Shown here: one piece after another, positions 42,510 to 50,705 of the stretch
Numbering within the stretch: the stretch's first letter is position 1
Layout: each line of letters starts with the position of its first letter
Source of the DNA: an uncultured Bacteroidota bacterium
GTDB lineage: Bacteria > Bacteroidota > Bacteroidia > Flavobacteriales > Flavobacteriaceae
Reading direction: 5' to 3'
Assembly: GCA_902598305.1 (NCBI GenBank)
Contig: CACKBL010000012.1
Coordinates: 1-52,710 of the forward strand
DNA length: 52,710 nt
Translations under genes and position numbers: made by a program
Notes under the pieces: model-generated
What the model saw: only the letters and a program-made list of their open reading frames with translations
The model's database searches: none
Told to the model about the DNA's origin: nothing

Positions 42510-44765
42510 TTAATTACAAGGGTACATAGCAACAATTTCTCCATTCGATTTTTGTACTTCAACAATTACAGTAAAATCGGGGAGATACATGTATGCAAAG
42601 TTTTCACCAAATGCAAATTGGCTCTCAAATAACTGTCTGTTATTATAAATTATGTAGTCACCAACTTCAGGGTTAATGTTTGTTCCTGAATGGTAGGCGG
42701 TGTTAAAATGACCAGATAAAAATTGAGAGCAAAAATAGCCTTCTTCTATAATTTGAATCGTCCCAGTCACAATAGAGGTTTTGTAGTTATTTCCGATTAT
42801 AAGTGGTTGGGGACAACCTTTAAGCAGTGCTGAACCAGGAGTAAATGGACAATCATCCAAAGAGTCCTGAATTCCATCACCGTCAGAGTCGGGTGGGCAT
42901 AAAACTACTGAAACAAAGTCGGAGTCTAGAAATTCAGTTGGTTCACCAGGACAACTAATATATCCACGAATCTTATAATTCCCTGCAATTGTAGTTGATA
43001 CGGTTAGTTGATTATCGTAGCCAACTATTTTTGTATATCCGTTTCCTGGATCTAACATCCATTCAAAACTTGTAAAATTATCCATATTCCCAGCCTGAAG
43101 TGAAAGGTTTGGAGCACAATATCCAAAAACACTTCCATCATTAATTTCAGTAGGTTTTTCTGGAGGAGAACTAAAACCAGAGTAAAAACCACCTGAGGCT
43201 GCTGCACCACTTACATTAAAATAATTCACATATAATTCATCGTTACTAAAAACGGAAACATTTCCAAGTATACCTGTAATTGTGTAAGTAACGTAGTTTA
43301 CGTTTCCAGTTACAGCACTAGGGCCAACAACTGTAGCAACATTTAATGCACCTATGGGTTGATTTGTATTGTTAACATCTGTAATTGTAATTACAGCCCC
43401 AATTCTAGAGATGATATTTAGTTTTCCTGTAAGCACCTGATCACCAATTTTTTCTATTTCTGGGATATTATTTACATCTCCGAGGCTAGAACACTTTAAA
43501 GGAGGTGCAAAAAATAAGCCAACCTGTTGCCCACCATTTGGTGATATTCCTTGAAATGCGTATACTGGCTTTGAGGTTTCAACATACATGTTACCATTTC
43601 CATCATACTTGTCTCCTTCAATAAGGAAGTACTCGCCAGCAGTAATGGTTGTAGTTGTCAAAAAAGGGTTTGCTGGTCCTGCAAGGCCTCCACTGTCATC
43701 CCCATCCTCATCTGCAAAATCACTAACACTTATGCTTTTTAAAAATCTTTTTCCTCTTGTAGCTGTTGTTACAGGGTTCCCATTAATTGTTATAGAGGTG
43801 TTATCCGTAGTTGCTACAAGAAGAACATTTTCCGTATCTGTATTTCCATCACCTTTTTTAAAAATATACTTAGTGCCAACTTTGCTTTGATCAACTAGCT
43901 GGTCAAACCCATAATCCTTTAATCCGTTCCCCCCTTCTGTAAAAGCCCCTGTCATCGAACCAGAATTTACAACTATCGGTTTAGTTGAGGTAATTCTTGC
44001 TCCAATTAAACCATCTGAATTGTATGTATGCCCAGGATCATACTCAAACAAAGCTGGGACGTCACCACCACTACTAGCTTCTACAGCTAAGGTATAGGTA
44101 TCGCCCCTATTTAAATTTATAACGATATCGTTAAGTTGGTTAAAAGCATTCGAACCTAATGCTCCCTCATCCACATCTACAAGGTCTACATTTTCATTTA
44201 TATTATTAATTGTAAGTGTTGTTCCTGCCTCTGTACCCATTACACTGATAAAGGAAACGAAACTAAGGGTGGGTGCAGGTGAAGGTTGATAGCTGGTGTA
44301 CATCCCCGCTCTAAACTGGGTACCAAGCGCAGCACCCCCTTTACTTACTAGTGCCCCTGCTTGAAAGCCAGTCCCTCCCATCGTTCTAAGTGCCACATAT
44401 ATTTCACTTTCAACAGCTTGAATTATATAGCCTTTATCCACACGTACCCTGGCCGTTTGATTTGTATTATCTGCCGGTATCATCGCTTGGCTCGGCCCAG
44501 CTCCAGGGTTCCCTTGAATTTCATATCTGTAAGGACTAGTATTTGTAATTGCCACTGCTTGAGGAGCTCCACCTATTGGTGTAATAACAACATTTACTGC
44601 TGTAGCGCTGGGTGTAGAAATATATAAATATTGCCCCCTATCAGGAGTAGAACCAAAATTTACTCCATAAGCTAGAGGAGGGACATAATGAATTTTACTT
44701 AGCTGCGCAGATCCGTAAAATCCCCCTATTAATAAGAACAATAAGATTGAAATCCAATTTTTCAT
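42510..44765 (-). CDS. Surface protein with IgGFc-binding-like domain and thrombospondin-3-like repeat
   Basis: 751 aa. Signal peptide to YGSAQ (20). The region to about residue 400 has the repeated strand pattern of IgGFc-binding-protein N-terminal domains (GQYLYISTPSATAVNV, FISVMGTEAGTTLTINN, PIVVNSGSMTGAFTEGGNG, TDNTSITINGNPV). Then come Ig-like strands and DSDGDGIQDSLDDCPFTPGS, a calcium-binding thrombospondin type 3-like repeat, and a cysteine-poor ~95-aa C-terminal part. No clear T9SS sorting domain. Role could be surface attachment; substrate unknown. Converges with the reductase gene, 5 bp apart. Confidence 0.78.
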   Translation of the reverse strand: MKNWISILLFLLIGGFYGSAQLSKIHYVPPLAYGVNFGSTPDRGQYLYISTPSATAVNVVITPIGGAPQAVAITNTSPYRYEIQGNPGAGPSQAMIPADNTNQTARVRVDKGYIIQAVESEIYVALRTMGGTGFQAGALVSKGGAALGTQFRAGMYTSYQPSPAPTLSFVSFISVMGTEAGTTLTINNINENVDLVDVDEGALGSNAFNQLNDIVINLNRGDTYTLAVEASSGGDVPALFEYDPGHTYNSDGLIGARITSTKPIVVNSGSMTGAFTEGGNGLKDYGFDQLVDQSKVGTKYIFKKGDGNTDTENVLLVATTDNTSITINGNPVTTATRGKRFLKSISVSDFADEDGDDSGGLAGPANPFLTTTTITAGEYFLIEGDKYDGNGNMYVETSKPVYAFQGISPNGGQQVGLFFAPPLKCSSLGDVNNIPEIEKIGDQVLTGKLNIISRIGAVITITDVNNTNQPIGALNVATVVGPSAVTGNVNYVTYTITGILGNVSVFSNDELYVNYFNVSGAAASGGFYSGFSSPPEKPTEINDGSVFGYCAPNLSLQAGNMDNFTSFEWMLDPGNGYTKIVGYDNQLTVSTTIAGNYKIRGYISCPGEPTEFLDSDFVSVVLCPPDSDGDGIQDSLDDCPFTPGSALLKGCPQPLIIGNNYKTSIVTGTIQIIEEGYFCSQFLSGHFNTAYHSGTNINPEVGDYIIYNNRQLFESQFAFGENFAYMYLPDFTVIVEVQKSNGEIVAMYPCN

Positions 44766-44838
44766 TTACATCTTAAAGTTACTTAATAAAAATTTGAGCT
44801 TGAATTTTAAATTAATTAATTTAAAACAAAATATAATC

Positions 44839-45279
44839 ATGAAAATAATTAAAACAATCTCATTTTTTTTTCTAGCTATATGTACTTATGCACAGAACGA
44901 TGTAAAATATGTAAATAGCCAGGAAAATATAGATAGTGGTTACCCTTTTTCTGAAGCTGTAATTGTAGATAATGTAGTCTACCTTTCAGGGAAGGTGGGA
45001 AGACTCCCAAGCGGAGAATTGATTAAAGGTGGAATCGAAGCAGAAACCCTACAAACACTAAAAAATATAGAGTCGGTTTTAAAAAAAATTAATCTCACAA
45101 AAGAGGATATTTTTAAATGTACCTGTATGCTAGTAGACATAAAAGATTGGCCAAAAATGTCCAAAGTCTACAAAAATTTTTTTAACAGAAAAAACTTACC
45201 AGCGAGAAGTGCGTTTGCCGGTAGTGGTTTAGCTTTGAATGCCAAAATTGAAATAGAATGTCTAGCAAAAGCCAAATAA
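44839..45279 (+). CDS. Exported RidA/YjgF-like protein
   Basis: 146 aa from the ATG at 44839; the ATG at 44794 would only add a polar stretch before the signal peptide (IKTISFFFLAICTYAQ). RidA fold: PFSEAVIVDNVVYLSGKVGR, GIEAETLQTLKNIESVLKKI, DIFKCTCMLVDIKDWP, LPARSAFAGSGLALNAKIEIEC. The Arg in PARSAF is that of RidA enamine/imine deaminases. Export to the periplasm is unusual for this normally cytoplasmic detoxifying family. Confidence 0.87.
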   Translation: MKIIKTISFFFLAICTYAQNDVKYVNSQENIDSGYPFSEAVIVDNVVYLSGKVGRLPSGELIKGGIEAETLQTLKNIESVLKKINLTKEDIFKCTCMLVDIKDWPKMSKVYKNFFNRKNLPARSAFAGSGLALNAKIEIECLAKAK

Positions 45280-45288
45280 ACACTTTTT

Positions 45289-46356
45289 TTAAATAGATAA
45301 TATTGTAGTTAGTTCCTGTTCAAGTTCGTCGAGCAAAAAGTCATTATTGCTTAAAATTATAATTGTTTTTTTCTTATCCAGTAAACGTACGATTCTTGTT
45401 TTGTAACCTGGGTTGCTACCTGAATGCCTTACTATTTTGTTTTTAGGGTCATTATTTAATCTCCATCCAAAACCGTAATAGCTTATTTTTTTGTTATTCA
45501 GCGTATGTGGAGTGAAAGCTTCTTGCAATGTTTTTTTTGATGTAAGCTTCTCTTTGTAGAGTGCTTGGTCCCACAATAATAAATCAAATACATTTGAACT
45601 CACTCTTCCAGGCCCCTTACGGTTTCCCAACCATACTGTATAGTCAGACGACAAAAATTTATTCGCATTTACAAATTTATCTAGAGAATCTTTTTTATGT
45701 CCAAAAGCTAGGTTATTTAATTCTTTTTTTTCTTCATTAGATCTTATTGAGGTATTTTCCATTTTTAAAGGTTCGAAAATCCATTTCTTTGAAATTTCAA
45801 CAAAGTCTTTATCTGTCACTTTTTCGACAATACTTCCTAAAAGTACGTATCCTGTATTACTATATTTGTACTCTTCTCCAGGTAAGAAAAGAATTTTAGG
45901 TTCATATTCATTCAAATATTCTAAAATTTCTTTGTTACCCGCAACTTTTGATTTATCCCAATTTTCATCCATTATTTTTTGATAGTCAGGAAGTCCGCTT
46001 GTGTGAGTTAAAAGATTTCTAATTGTAATTCCCTTGTATGGAACATCTAAATACTTTTCAACCAGGTCATCATAAGCTAATAATCCCTTTTCTTTACAAA
46101 TCATAATCATCATGGCTGTAAATTGTTTTGAAATCGACGCAAGTTCAAAAATATCAGATGACAAAAGTGTTATACCATTTTCATAATCCCTTTTTCCATT
46201 TACTCCGGTAAAAATAATTTCGCCTTCGGATGCAACTAAAACTACACCAGAGAAATTTTCAGAAACAGCAGTGTTAAAAATTTTTTCAATCTCATTTTCC
46301 GAGCTACAGGCCGTAAACTTTATGAAAATAAATAAAAGAGATATATATTTGAACAT
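45289..46356 (-). CDS. Serine hydrolase of the beta-lactamase family, lipoprotein
   Basis: 355 aa. Lipobox FTAC (Cys17). S-x-x-K motif SISK in FELASISKQFTAMMIM; Tyr-x-Asn in KYSNTGYVLLG; third motif RHSGSNPGYKTRI. Such class-C-like enzymes include D-aminopeptidases, esterases and peptidoglycan hydrolases. GxxxLLTHTSGLPDYQ is typical. Substrate not predictable. Converges with the RidA-like gene and shares a 14-bp start-to-start gap with a tiny divergent gene. Confidence 0.9.
   Translation of the reverse strand: MFKYISLLFIFIKFTACSSENEIEKIFNTAVSENFSGVVLVASEGEIIFTGVNGKRDYENGITLLSSDIFELASISKQFTAMMIMICKEKGLLAYDDLVEKYLDVPYKGITIRNLLTHTSGLPDYQKIMDENWDKSKVAGNKEILEYLNEYEPKILFLPGEEYKYSNTGYVLLGSIVEKVTDKDFVEISKKWIFEPLKMENTSIRSNEEKKELNNLAFGHKKDSLDKFVNANKFLSSDYTVWLGNRKGPGRVSSNVFDLLLWDQALYKEKLTSKKTLQEAFTPHTLNNKKISYYGFGWRLNNDPKNKIVRHSGSNPGYKTRIVRLLDKKKTIIILSNNDFLLDELEQELTTILSI
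46344..46351 (+). promoter_or_regulatory. -7 box of the small lipoprotein gene
   Basis: TATATTTG, 19 nt before the ATG at 46371. It lies inside the 5' end of the minus-strand hydrolase gene (45289-46356), so the two promoters overlap coding DNA. Confidence 0.5.
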
Positions 46357-46370
46357 TAAATTCTTTTAGT

Positions 46371-46499
46371 ATGAAAACTCTATTTACAACGTTCTTTACT
46401 TCAGTAATATTAATTACTAGTTGTACAAAGGATGACGATAGCTACGCTTATGGAGAACAACCTAAACCATCTCCTTCGTATGAAAATGTAAATAATTAA
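46371..46499 (+). CDS. Tiny lipoprotein (42 aa)
   Basis: ATG at 46371 to TAA at 46497-46499. Signal peptide with lipobox LITSC (Cys18), then TKDDDSYAYGEQPKPSPSYE, an acidic then Pro-rich tail. A -7 box stands just upstream. The lipobox and the KDDD tail, common in Bacteroidota lipoproteins, make it a real gene despite its size. Function unknown. Confidence 0.7.
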   Translation: MKTLFTTFFTSVILITSCTKDDDSYAYGEQPKPSPSYENVNN

Positions 46500-46519
46500 T
46501 TTTTATGTTGATAAGGCAA

Positions 46520-46741
46520 TTATGTGCTGGCCCCGATTAGGTAGCCAATAATTAAGCCTAAAATCAACATGATTACTGTTTTGCCAGTAAATAGCCACTT
46601 GAAGTTTTTTTCCCAAGAATCAGGAATAAAGTTTTGGTTTTCATCTTCCAGACTCCCACTTGTGGTAGCCCAATAAGCATAGATGTACACTCCCCCTAAA
46701 AGACAAGCAGCAAAAATGGCTGTAATTAAAACTTCACTCAT
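46520..46741 (-). CDS. Small two-span membrane protein
   Basis: 73 aa from the ATG at 46741 (MSEVLITAIFAACLLGG); an ATG at 46771 adds ten polar residues and is less likely. Two hydrophobic segments (ITAIFAACLLGGVYIYAY and TVIMLILGLIIGYLIG) around a short Asp/Glu/Trp-containing loop. No family recognised. It stops 20 nt before the tiny lipoprotein gene's stop, on the opposite strand. Confidence 0.65.
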   Translation of the reverse strand: MSEVLITAIFAACLLGGVYIYAYWATTSGSLEDENQNFIPDSWEKNFKWLFTGKTVIMLILGLIIGYLIGAST

Positions 46742-46857
46742 TTTGATTAATTTTTGATTGTCTATATACAATATACGAAATCTCTAAAATTGATAATAAC
46801 TAATTCTATAGATTGTTATTATTAAATAAAACAATTGTACTTTATATTTGTTTAAAA

Positions 46858-47271
46858 GTGAGAAATTTAACAAAAAATATTCACGACATCACATCGTTAT
46901 TTACCAGGATTACTACGGGTTTTCTAATGTTCTATTTTCATGGATTTGGAAAGATTATGTCGGGATATACTAGATGGGAAAAGTTAGGAAGAACCATTAC
47001 AGATTTAATTGGAATAGACTCACTTGCAATTCCTCTTGGGCTTATGGCTAGTTTATCAGAATCTATTTTTGCAATTTTTATTATAATAGGTTTTTATACA
47101 AGAACCTCTACCTTTTTATTGGGATTTACAATGATGGTAGCATTTAATAAACACCTTTTTTCAGATGGTTTTAAGTCTGGAGAAATGGCTCTTCTCTACT
47201 TAATTTTGTGCATTATAGTTTATCTTTTAGGGCCTGGTAAATTTAGTATTGACAGATTAATCAAAAAATAG
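46858..47271 (+). CDS. DoxX-like membrane protein (GTG start)
   Basis: 137 aa from GTG at 46858. A -7 box TATATTTG at 46843-46850 lies seven nt before it, so the TTG at 46813 is not on the transcript. Four membrane segments: FTRITTGFLMFYFHGFGKI, IPLGLMASLSESIFAIFIII, TSTFLLGFTMMVAF, ALLYLILCIIVYLLG. The R-x-x-x-G-x-x-x-F-x-x-H-G-x-x-K start and the final G-x-G-x-x-S-x-D (GPGKFSID) fit the DoxX family. Only three nt before the GH3 gene. Confidence 0.82.
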   Translation: MRNLTKNIHDITSLFTRITTGFLMFYFHGFGKIMSGYTRWEKLGRTITDLIGIDSLAIPLGLMASLSESIFAIFIIIGFYTRTSTFLLGFTMMVAFNKHLFSDGFKSGEMALLYLILCIIVYLLGPGKFSIDRLIKK

Positions 47272-47274
47272 TTC

Positions 47275-49260
47275 ATGATAAGGCTAAGTATTAAGATTTT
47301 AGGTGGAATAGTTTTATTCATTATATCTATAGTAACTGGATATTGTTTGTTAAAATATTATCAATCTGAAAAACTCTATTCATTATTAGGACCTTCTCCC
47401 ACCATCATGACTCAAGAAAATTTTACTTTTCGTGATTTAAACAAAAATGGTAGCCTTGACGTTTATGAAGATTCCAGAGAATCAGTTGACAAGAGAGTAG
47501 AAGATTTGTTAAGCCAAATGACAATCGAGGATAAGGCCGGGCAGATGTTTATTACAATGATAGGTATGGGTAGAAATGGTAACCATCTAGATGTACCCCC
47601 AATTCATAAAGATATTTTAGATGATCCATTATTCGAGGTAGGAATATTTTTTTCACTTGAGACCAATGCTGAAATGATAGTAAAAAGGAAAATGAGTCAT
47701 TTCAACATACTTCATGCATATACTCCTGAAGCAATAGCCAGATTTAATAACAACCTCCAAAGGAAAGCTGAAAGAACAAGGTTGGGTATTCCAGTAACTA
47801 TTGCTACTGATCCAAGACATGGTGCGAGAGAAGATGAAACCGGAGTAGGTGGAATTTTCACACCCTCCTTTTCAAGATGGCCAACCTCACTAGGTTTAGC
47901 AGCAACAAGAGATACAACATTGGTAAGGGAATTTGGTGAGATTGCAAGGGAAGAGTATAAATCCTGTGGCATAAGACTAGCCTTACACCCTATGGCTGAT
48001 CTTGCTACAGAACCAAGATGGGCTAGGATAAATGGTACTTTTGGAGAAGATGCAGAACTCTCTGCGGCTATGACCTATGCGTATATAAAAGGGTTTCAAG
48101 GAGATACTCTATCAAATAATAGTGTGATAACTATGGTAAAGCATTTTTCAGGGGGTGGACCTCAAAAAGATGGTGAAGATGCTCACTTCCCATATGGCAA
48201 AGAACAAGTTTATCCAGGTAATAATTTCAATTATCATCTCATACCATTTACAAAAGGGGCATTACCAGCCAATACAGGTCAGATAATGCCCTACTACGGG
48301 ATTCCTGTTGGTCAAACGAAAGAAGATGTTGCCTTTGGATTTAATAAAGAAATTATAACTGAACTTTTAAGAGATTCCCTAAAATTCGATGGAGTGGTTT
48401 GTACGGATTGGAATATTATAAATCCAATGCCACTAGCAGAAATAGCTGGTGGAGAAAGAGCATGGGGGGTAGAAGATTTAACTCCGGTACAAAGGATGAA
48501 AAAAGCAATTTTGGCAGGAGTTGACCAAATTGGAGGAGAATCAAGTACTGAGCAAATAATTAATCTTGTTGAAAAAGGGGATATACAAGAATCAAGAATA
48601 GATCAATCCGTTAGAAGAATTTTAAGAGATAAATTCACCATAGGACTATTTGACAACCCTTTTGTTGATGTTAATAAAATTTCAGAGAAATTATCAAAAC
48701 CTGATGAAATTAAAAAAGGGGAAATAGCTCAAGTTAAGTCTACTATTTTATTAAAAAATAAAAATAAAGTTTTGCCACTCAAAAAAAATATGAAATTATA
48801 CTTATCGGGATTTCGTTATCAAAATCAATTTCTCAAATATGCAGAAGTTGTTTCAAATCCTAAAGACGCAGATTATATTATAGTTAGAATGGACACACCG
48901 TATGATATTCGTGAAGGTACCATGGTTGAAGCTTTTTTTCATCAAGGAAGACTATACTACAATGAAGAAGAACTTGCAGAGTTGAAAATACTTTCTAAAA
49001 CAAAAAAAATTGTGTCAATAGTTAATCTTGAAAGAAGTGCAGTTTTAACTCAACTAGATAAACTAAGTGAGGCACTTTTAGCTGATTTTGGGACTCAAGA
49101 CCACCTCATTGCAGATATATTATTTGGAAAGGAAAAACCAGGTGGGAAGTTGCCAATTGAATTACCAAGATCTCAAGAAGCAGCAAATAAACAGATGGAA
49201 GACGTCCCCTATGATTCTGAAAATCCACTATATAATTTTGGTCATGGCCTAGAGTATTAA
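47275..49260 (+). CDS. Glycoside hydrolase family 3 enzyme, membrane-anchored or exported
   Basis: 661 aa. An N-terminal hydrophobic stretch (IKILGGIVLFIISIVTGYC) serves as anchor or signal. FRDLNKNGSLDVYEDSRESV, an EF-hand-like stretch, precedes DLLSQMTIEDKAGQMF. KHFSGGGPQKDGEDAHF is the GH3 Lys-His motif, and the nucleophile Asp sits in GVVCTDWNIINP. The (alpha/beta)6 C-terminal domain ends in PIELPRSQEA. Beta-glucosidase/exo-glycosidase type activity is expected; sugar unknown. It is the only classical glycoside hydrolase in the window, and is coupled to the DoxX gene. Confidence 0.93.
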   Translation: MIRLSIKILGGIVLFIISIVTGYCLLKYYQSEKLYSLLGPSPTIMTQENFTFRDLNKNGSLDVYEDSRESVDKRVEDLLSQMTIEDKAGQMFITMIGMGRNGNHLDVPPIHKDILDDPLFEVGIFFSLETNAEMIVKRKMSHFNILHAYTPEAIARFNNNLQRKAERTRLGIPVTIATDPRHGAREDETGVGGIFTPSFSRWPTSLGLAATRDTTLVREFGEIAREEYKSCGIRLALHPMADLATEPRWARINGTFGEDAELSAAMTYAYIKGFQGDTLSNNSVITMVKHFSGGGPQKDGEDAHFPYGKEQVYPGNNFNYHLIPFTKGALPANTGQIMPYYGIPVGQTKEDVAFGFNKEIITELLRDSLKFDGVVCTDWNIINPMPLAEIAGGERAWGVEDLTPVQRMKKAILAGVDQIGGESSTEQIINLVEKGDIQESRIDQSVRRILRDKFTIGLFDNPFVDVNKISEKLSKPDEIKKGEIAQVKSTILLKNKNKVLPLKKNMKLYLSGFRYQNQFLKYAEVVSNPKDADYIIVRMDTPYDIREGTMVEAFFHQGRLYYNEEELAELKILSKTKKIVSIVNLERSAVLTQLDKLSEALLADFGTQDHLIADILFGKEKPGGKLPIELPRSQEAANKQMEDVPYDSENPLYNFGHGLEY

Positions 49261-49322
49261 ATTTTTTGGCACAGAATTTGGACTACTGTTAATTGTAATA
49301 AATAATTAAATAAATAAGTACT

Positions 49323-50240
49323 ATGAAAAATCTTAACCTAATCAGTTTATTATCACTTTTATTGATAATGTCTTTTTACAGATGTGATAAGCAAAGTGAT
49401 GAATTTATTTCAGATCTTGACACTACTTCTTTTGTAGAAGCTTTTTTAGCTTTTGTATTTGATCAAGATGTAGAAGAACTTGTTGATGATGCTTTTGCCC
49501 AAGAGTCTTATTCATCAAAAGCTACAGATATTTCTCTTTCTAGTAATAGTGCTAAAGGTCCCAAGAGAAATTTTAAAGGAGACCGTTATGGGAAGTGCGC
49601 TACCATAACAGTTGATGAGGAAAATAACATGAAAACAGTTTTTTTTGACGGTGATTGCTTTGGTAAGCGAGGTCAAACAAGAACAGGGACCATAGTTATT
49701 TCTTATTCAGAGACAAAGGGAGAAATTGGAAGCTTTAGACAGGTTGAATTTGATAATTATTTTTTAAATGATGTTCAAATCGAAGGTGTAAGAAGATATG
49801 AAGTTGTTGATTTAGAAGAGGGAGTTGATAAAACTGTTCAAATGACTCTTGAAAATGGTAAAATGACATATCCTGACGGAAGTTTTTCAACTAAATCAAA
49901 AAGTATCACAAAATACATAACATATAATGAGGAGGAAAGAGTTTCCACATCAGTTACTGGAAATGCAAGCGGAGTTAATTCTGATGGCACCGCTTATGAG
50001 ATGGAAATCACATCCCCAATAGTCTTTACAGCAGCCTGTGCAAAAGAGCTTATGCATAAAAAGGGTAAAATTCCTGTTTCGGGTGTAAAAAGAATAGTAA
50101 AAGGCGAATCAGAAATGATAATTAATTATGGTGATGGGGAATGCGATTTTGTTGCGGAGGTAACGAAAGATGGGGTTACAGAAACCATTGATCTTAAAGA
50201 AATTAAACGAAAAAGGAAATTTAGAAAATTGAAATCATAA
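49323..50240 (+). CDS. Hypothetical lipoprotein
   Basis: 305 aa. Lipobox FYRC (Cys21). An acidic N-terminal linker (DTTSFVEAFLAFVFDQDVEE) is followed by a beta-rich domain with repeated strand patterns (KTVFFDGDCFGKRGQTRTGT, VDKTVQMTLENGKMTYPDGS, EMIINYGDGECDF). Four cysteines in the mature part. I recognise no family. A hairpin terminator stands 25 nt behind it, and a 62-bp gap separates it from the GH3 gene. Confidence 0.72.
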   Translation: MKNLNLISLLSLLLIMSFYRCDKQSDEFISDLDTTSFVEAFLAFVFDQDVEELVDDAFAQESYSSKATDISLSSNSAKGPKRNFKGDRYGKCATITVDEENNMKTVFFDGDCFGKRGQTRTGTIVISYSETKGEIGSFRQVEFDNYFLNDVQIEGVRRYEVVDLEEGVDKTVQMTLENGKMTYPDGSFSTKSKSITKYITYNEEERVSTSVTGNASGVNSDGTAYEMEITSPIVFTAACAKELMHKKGKIPVSGVKRIVKGESEMIINYGDGECDFVAEVTKDGVTETIDLKEIKRKRKFRKLKS

Positions 50241-50265
50241 TCCGTTTGCTTTAATATTTTGTTTA

Positions 50266-50298
50266 AAAACTCTTGTAATTTTCGCAAGAGTTTTTTTA
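50266..50298 (+). terminator. Rho-independent terminator
   Basis: AAAACTCTTG, nine-nt loop, CAAGAGTTTT with a T run. Confidence 0.88.
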
Positions 50299-50315
50299 TT
50301 TAACGTAAAATATTA

Positions 50316-50558
50316 ATGATGGGAAATAATTGGAAAGAAATTAATGGGAGGCTAACTAAAGAATTCAAATTCAAAGATTTTAAAGAAGCCCTAGTTTTTA
50401 TTAATAAAGTGGGGGAACATGCTGAAAGTATAAATCACCACCCTAAAATTATAAATGTTTACAGCTCAGTGACAATTGAACTTTGGACGCATGATAAAGA
50501 TGCAATTACTGATTTGGACTATGCCCTATCTGGGCTAATAGATGAAATAAGTTTATAA
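50316..50558 (+). CDS. Pterin-4a-carbinolamine dehydratase
   Basis: 80 aa (two adjacent ATGs; the second, at 50319, is equally possible). KEFKFKDFKEALVFINKVGE, then HHPKI followed by SSVTIELWTHD: the His-His-Pro motif and the T-x-x-L-x-T-H-x-D block of DCoH/PCD enzymes, which recycle tetrahydrobiopterin during aromatic amino acid hydroxylation. Cytoplasmic. Confidence 0.9.
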   Translation: MMGNNWKEINGRLTKEFKFKDFKEALVFINKVGEHAESINHHPKIINVYSSVTIELWTHDKDAITDLDYALSGLIDEISL

Positions 50559-50705
50559 TTTTCAGCTTTTTATAACATTATTGCCAAAAATTCAGGTCTT
50601 TTTAAGAAATAATTAAATTAATTTCATTTAACAACTAATTTTGTTGGTTTAACTCTCTAACATTTAGTACATTGTAAATTCGTGCCATTTACTAATTTAT
50701 TTCAA

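Noticed and set aside
43588-43890. 100-codon frame antisense to the IgGFc-binding-like gene
   Set aside because: No domain, and a strong coding frame on the other strand; a shadow.
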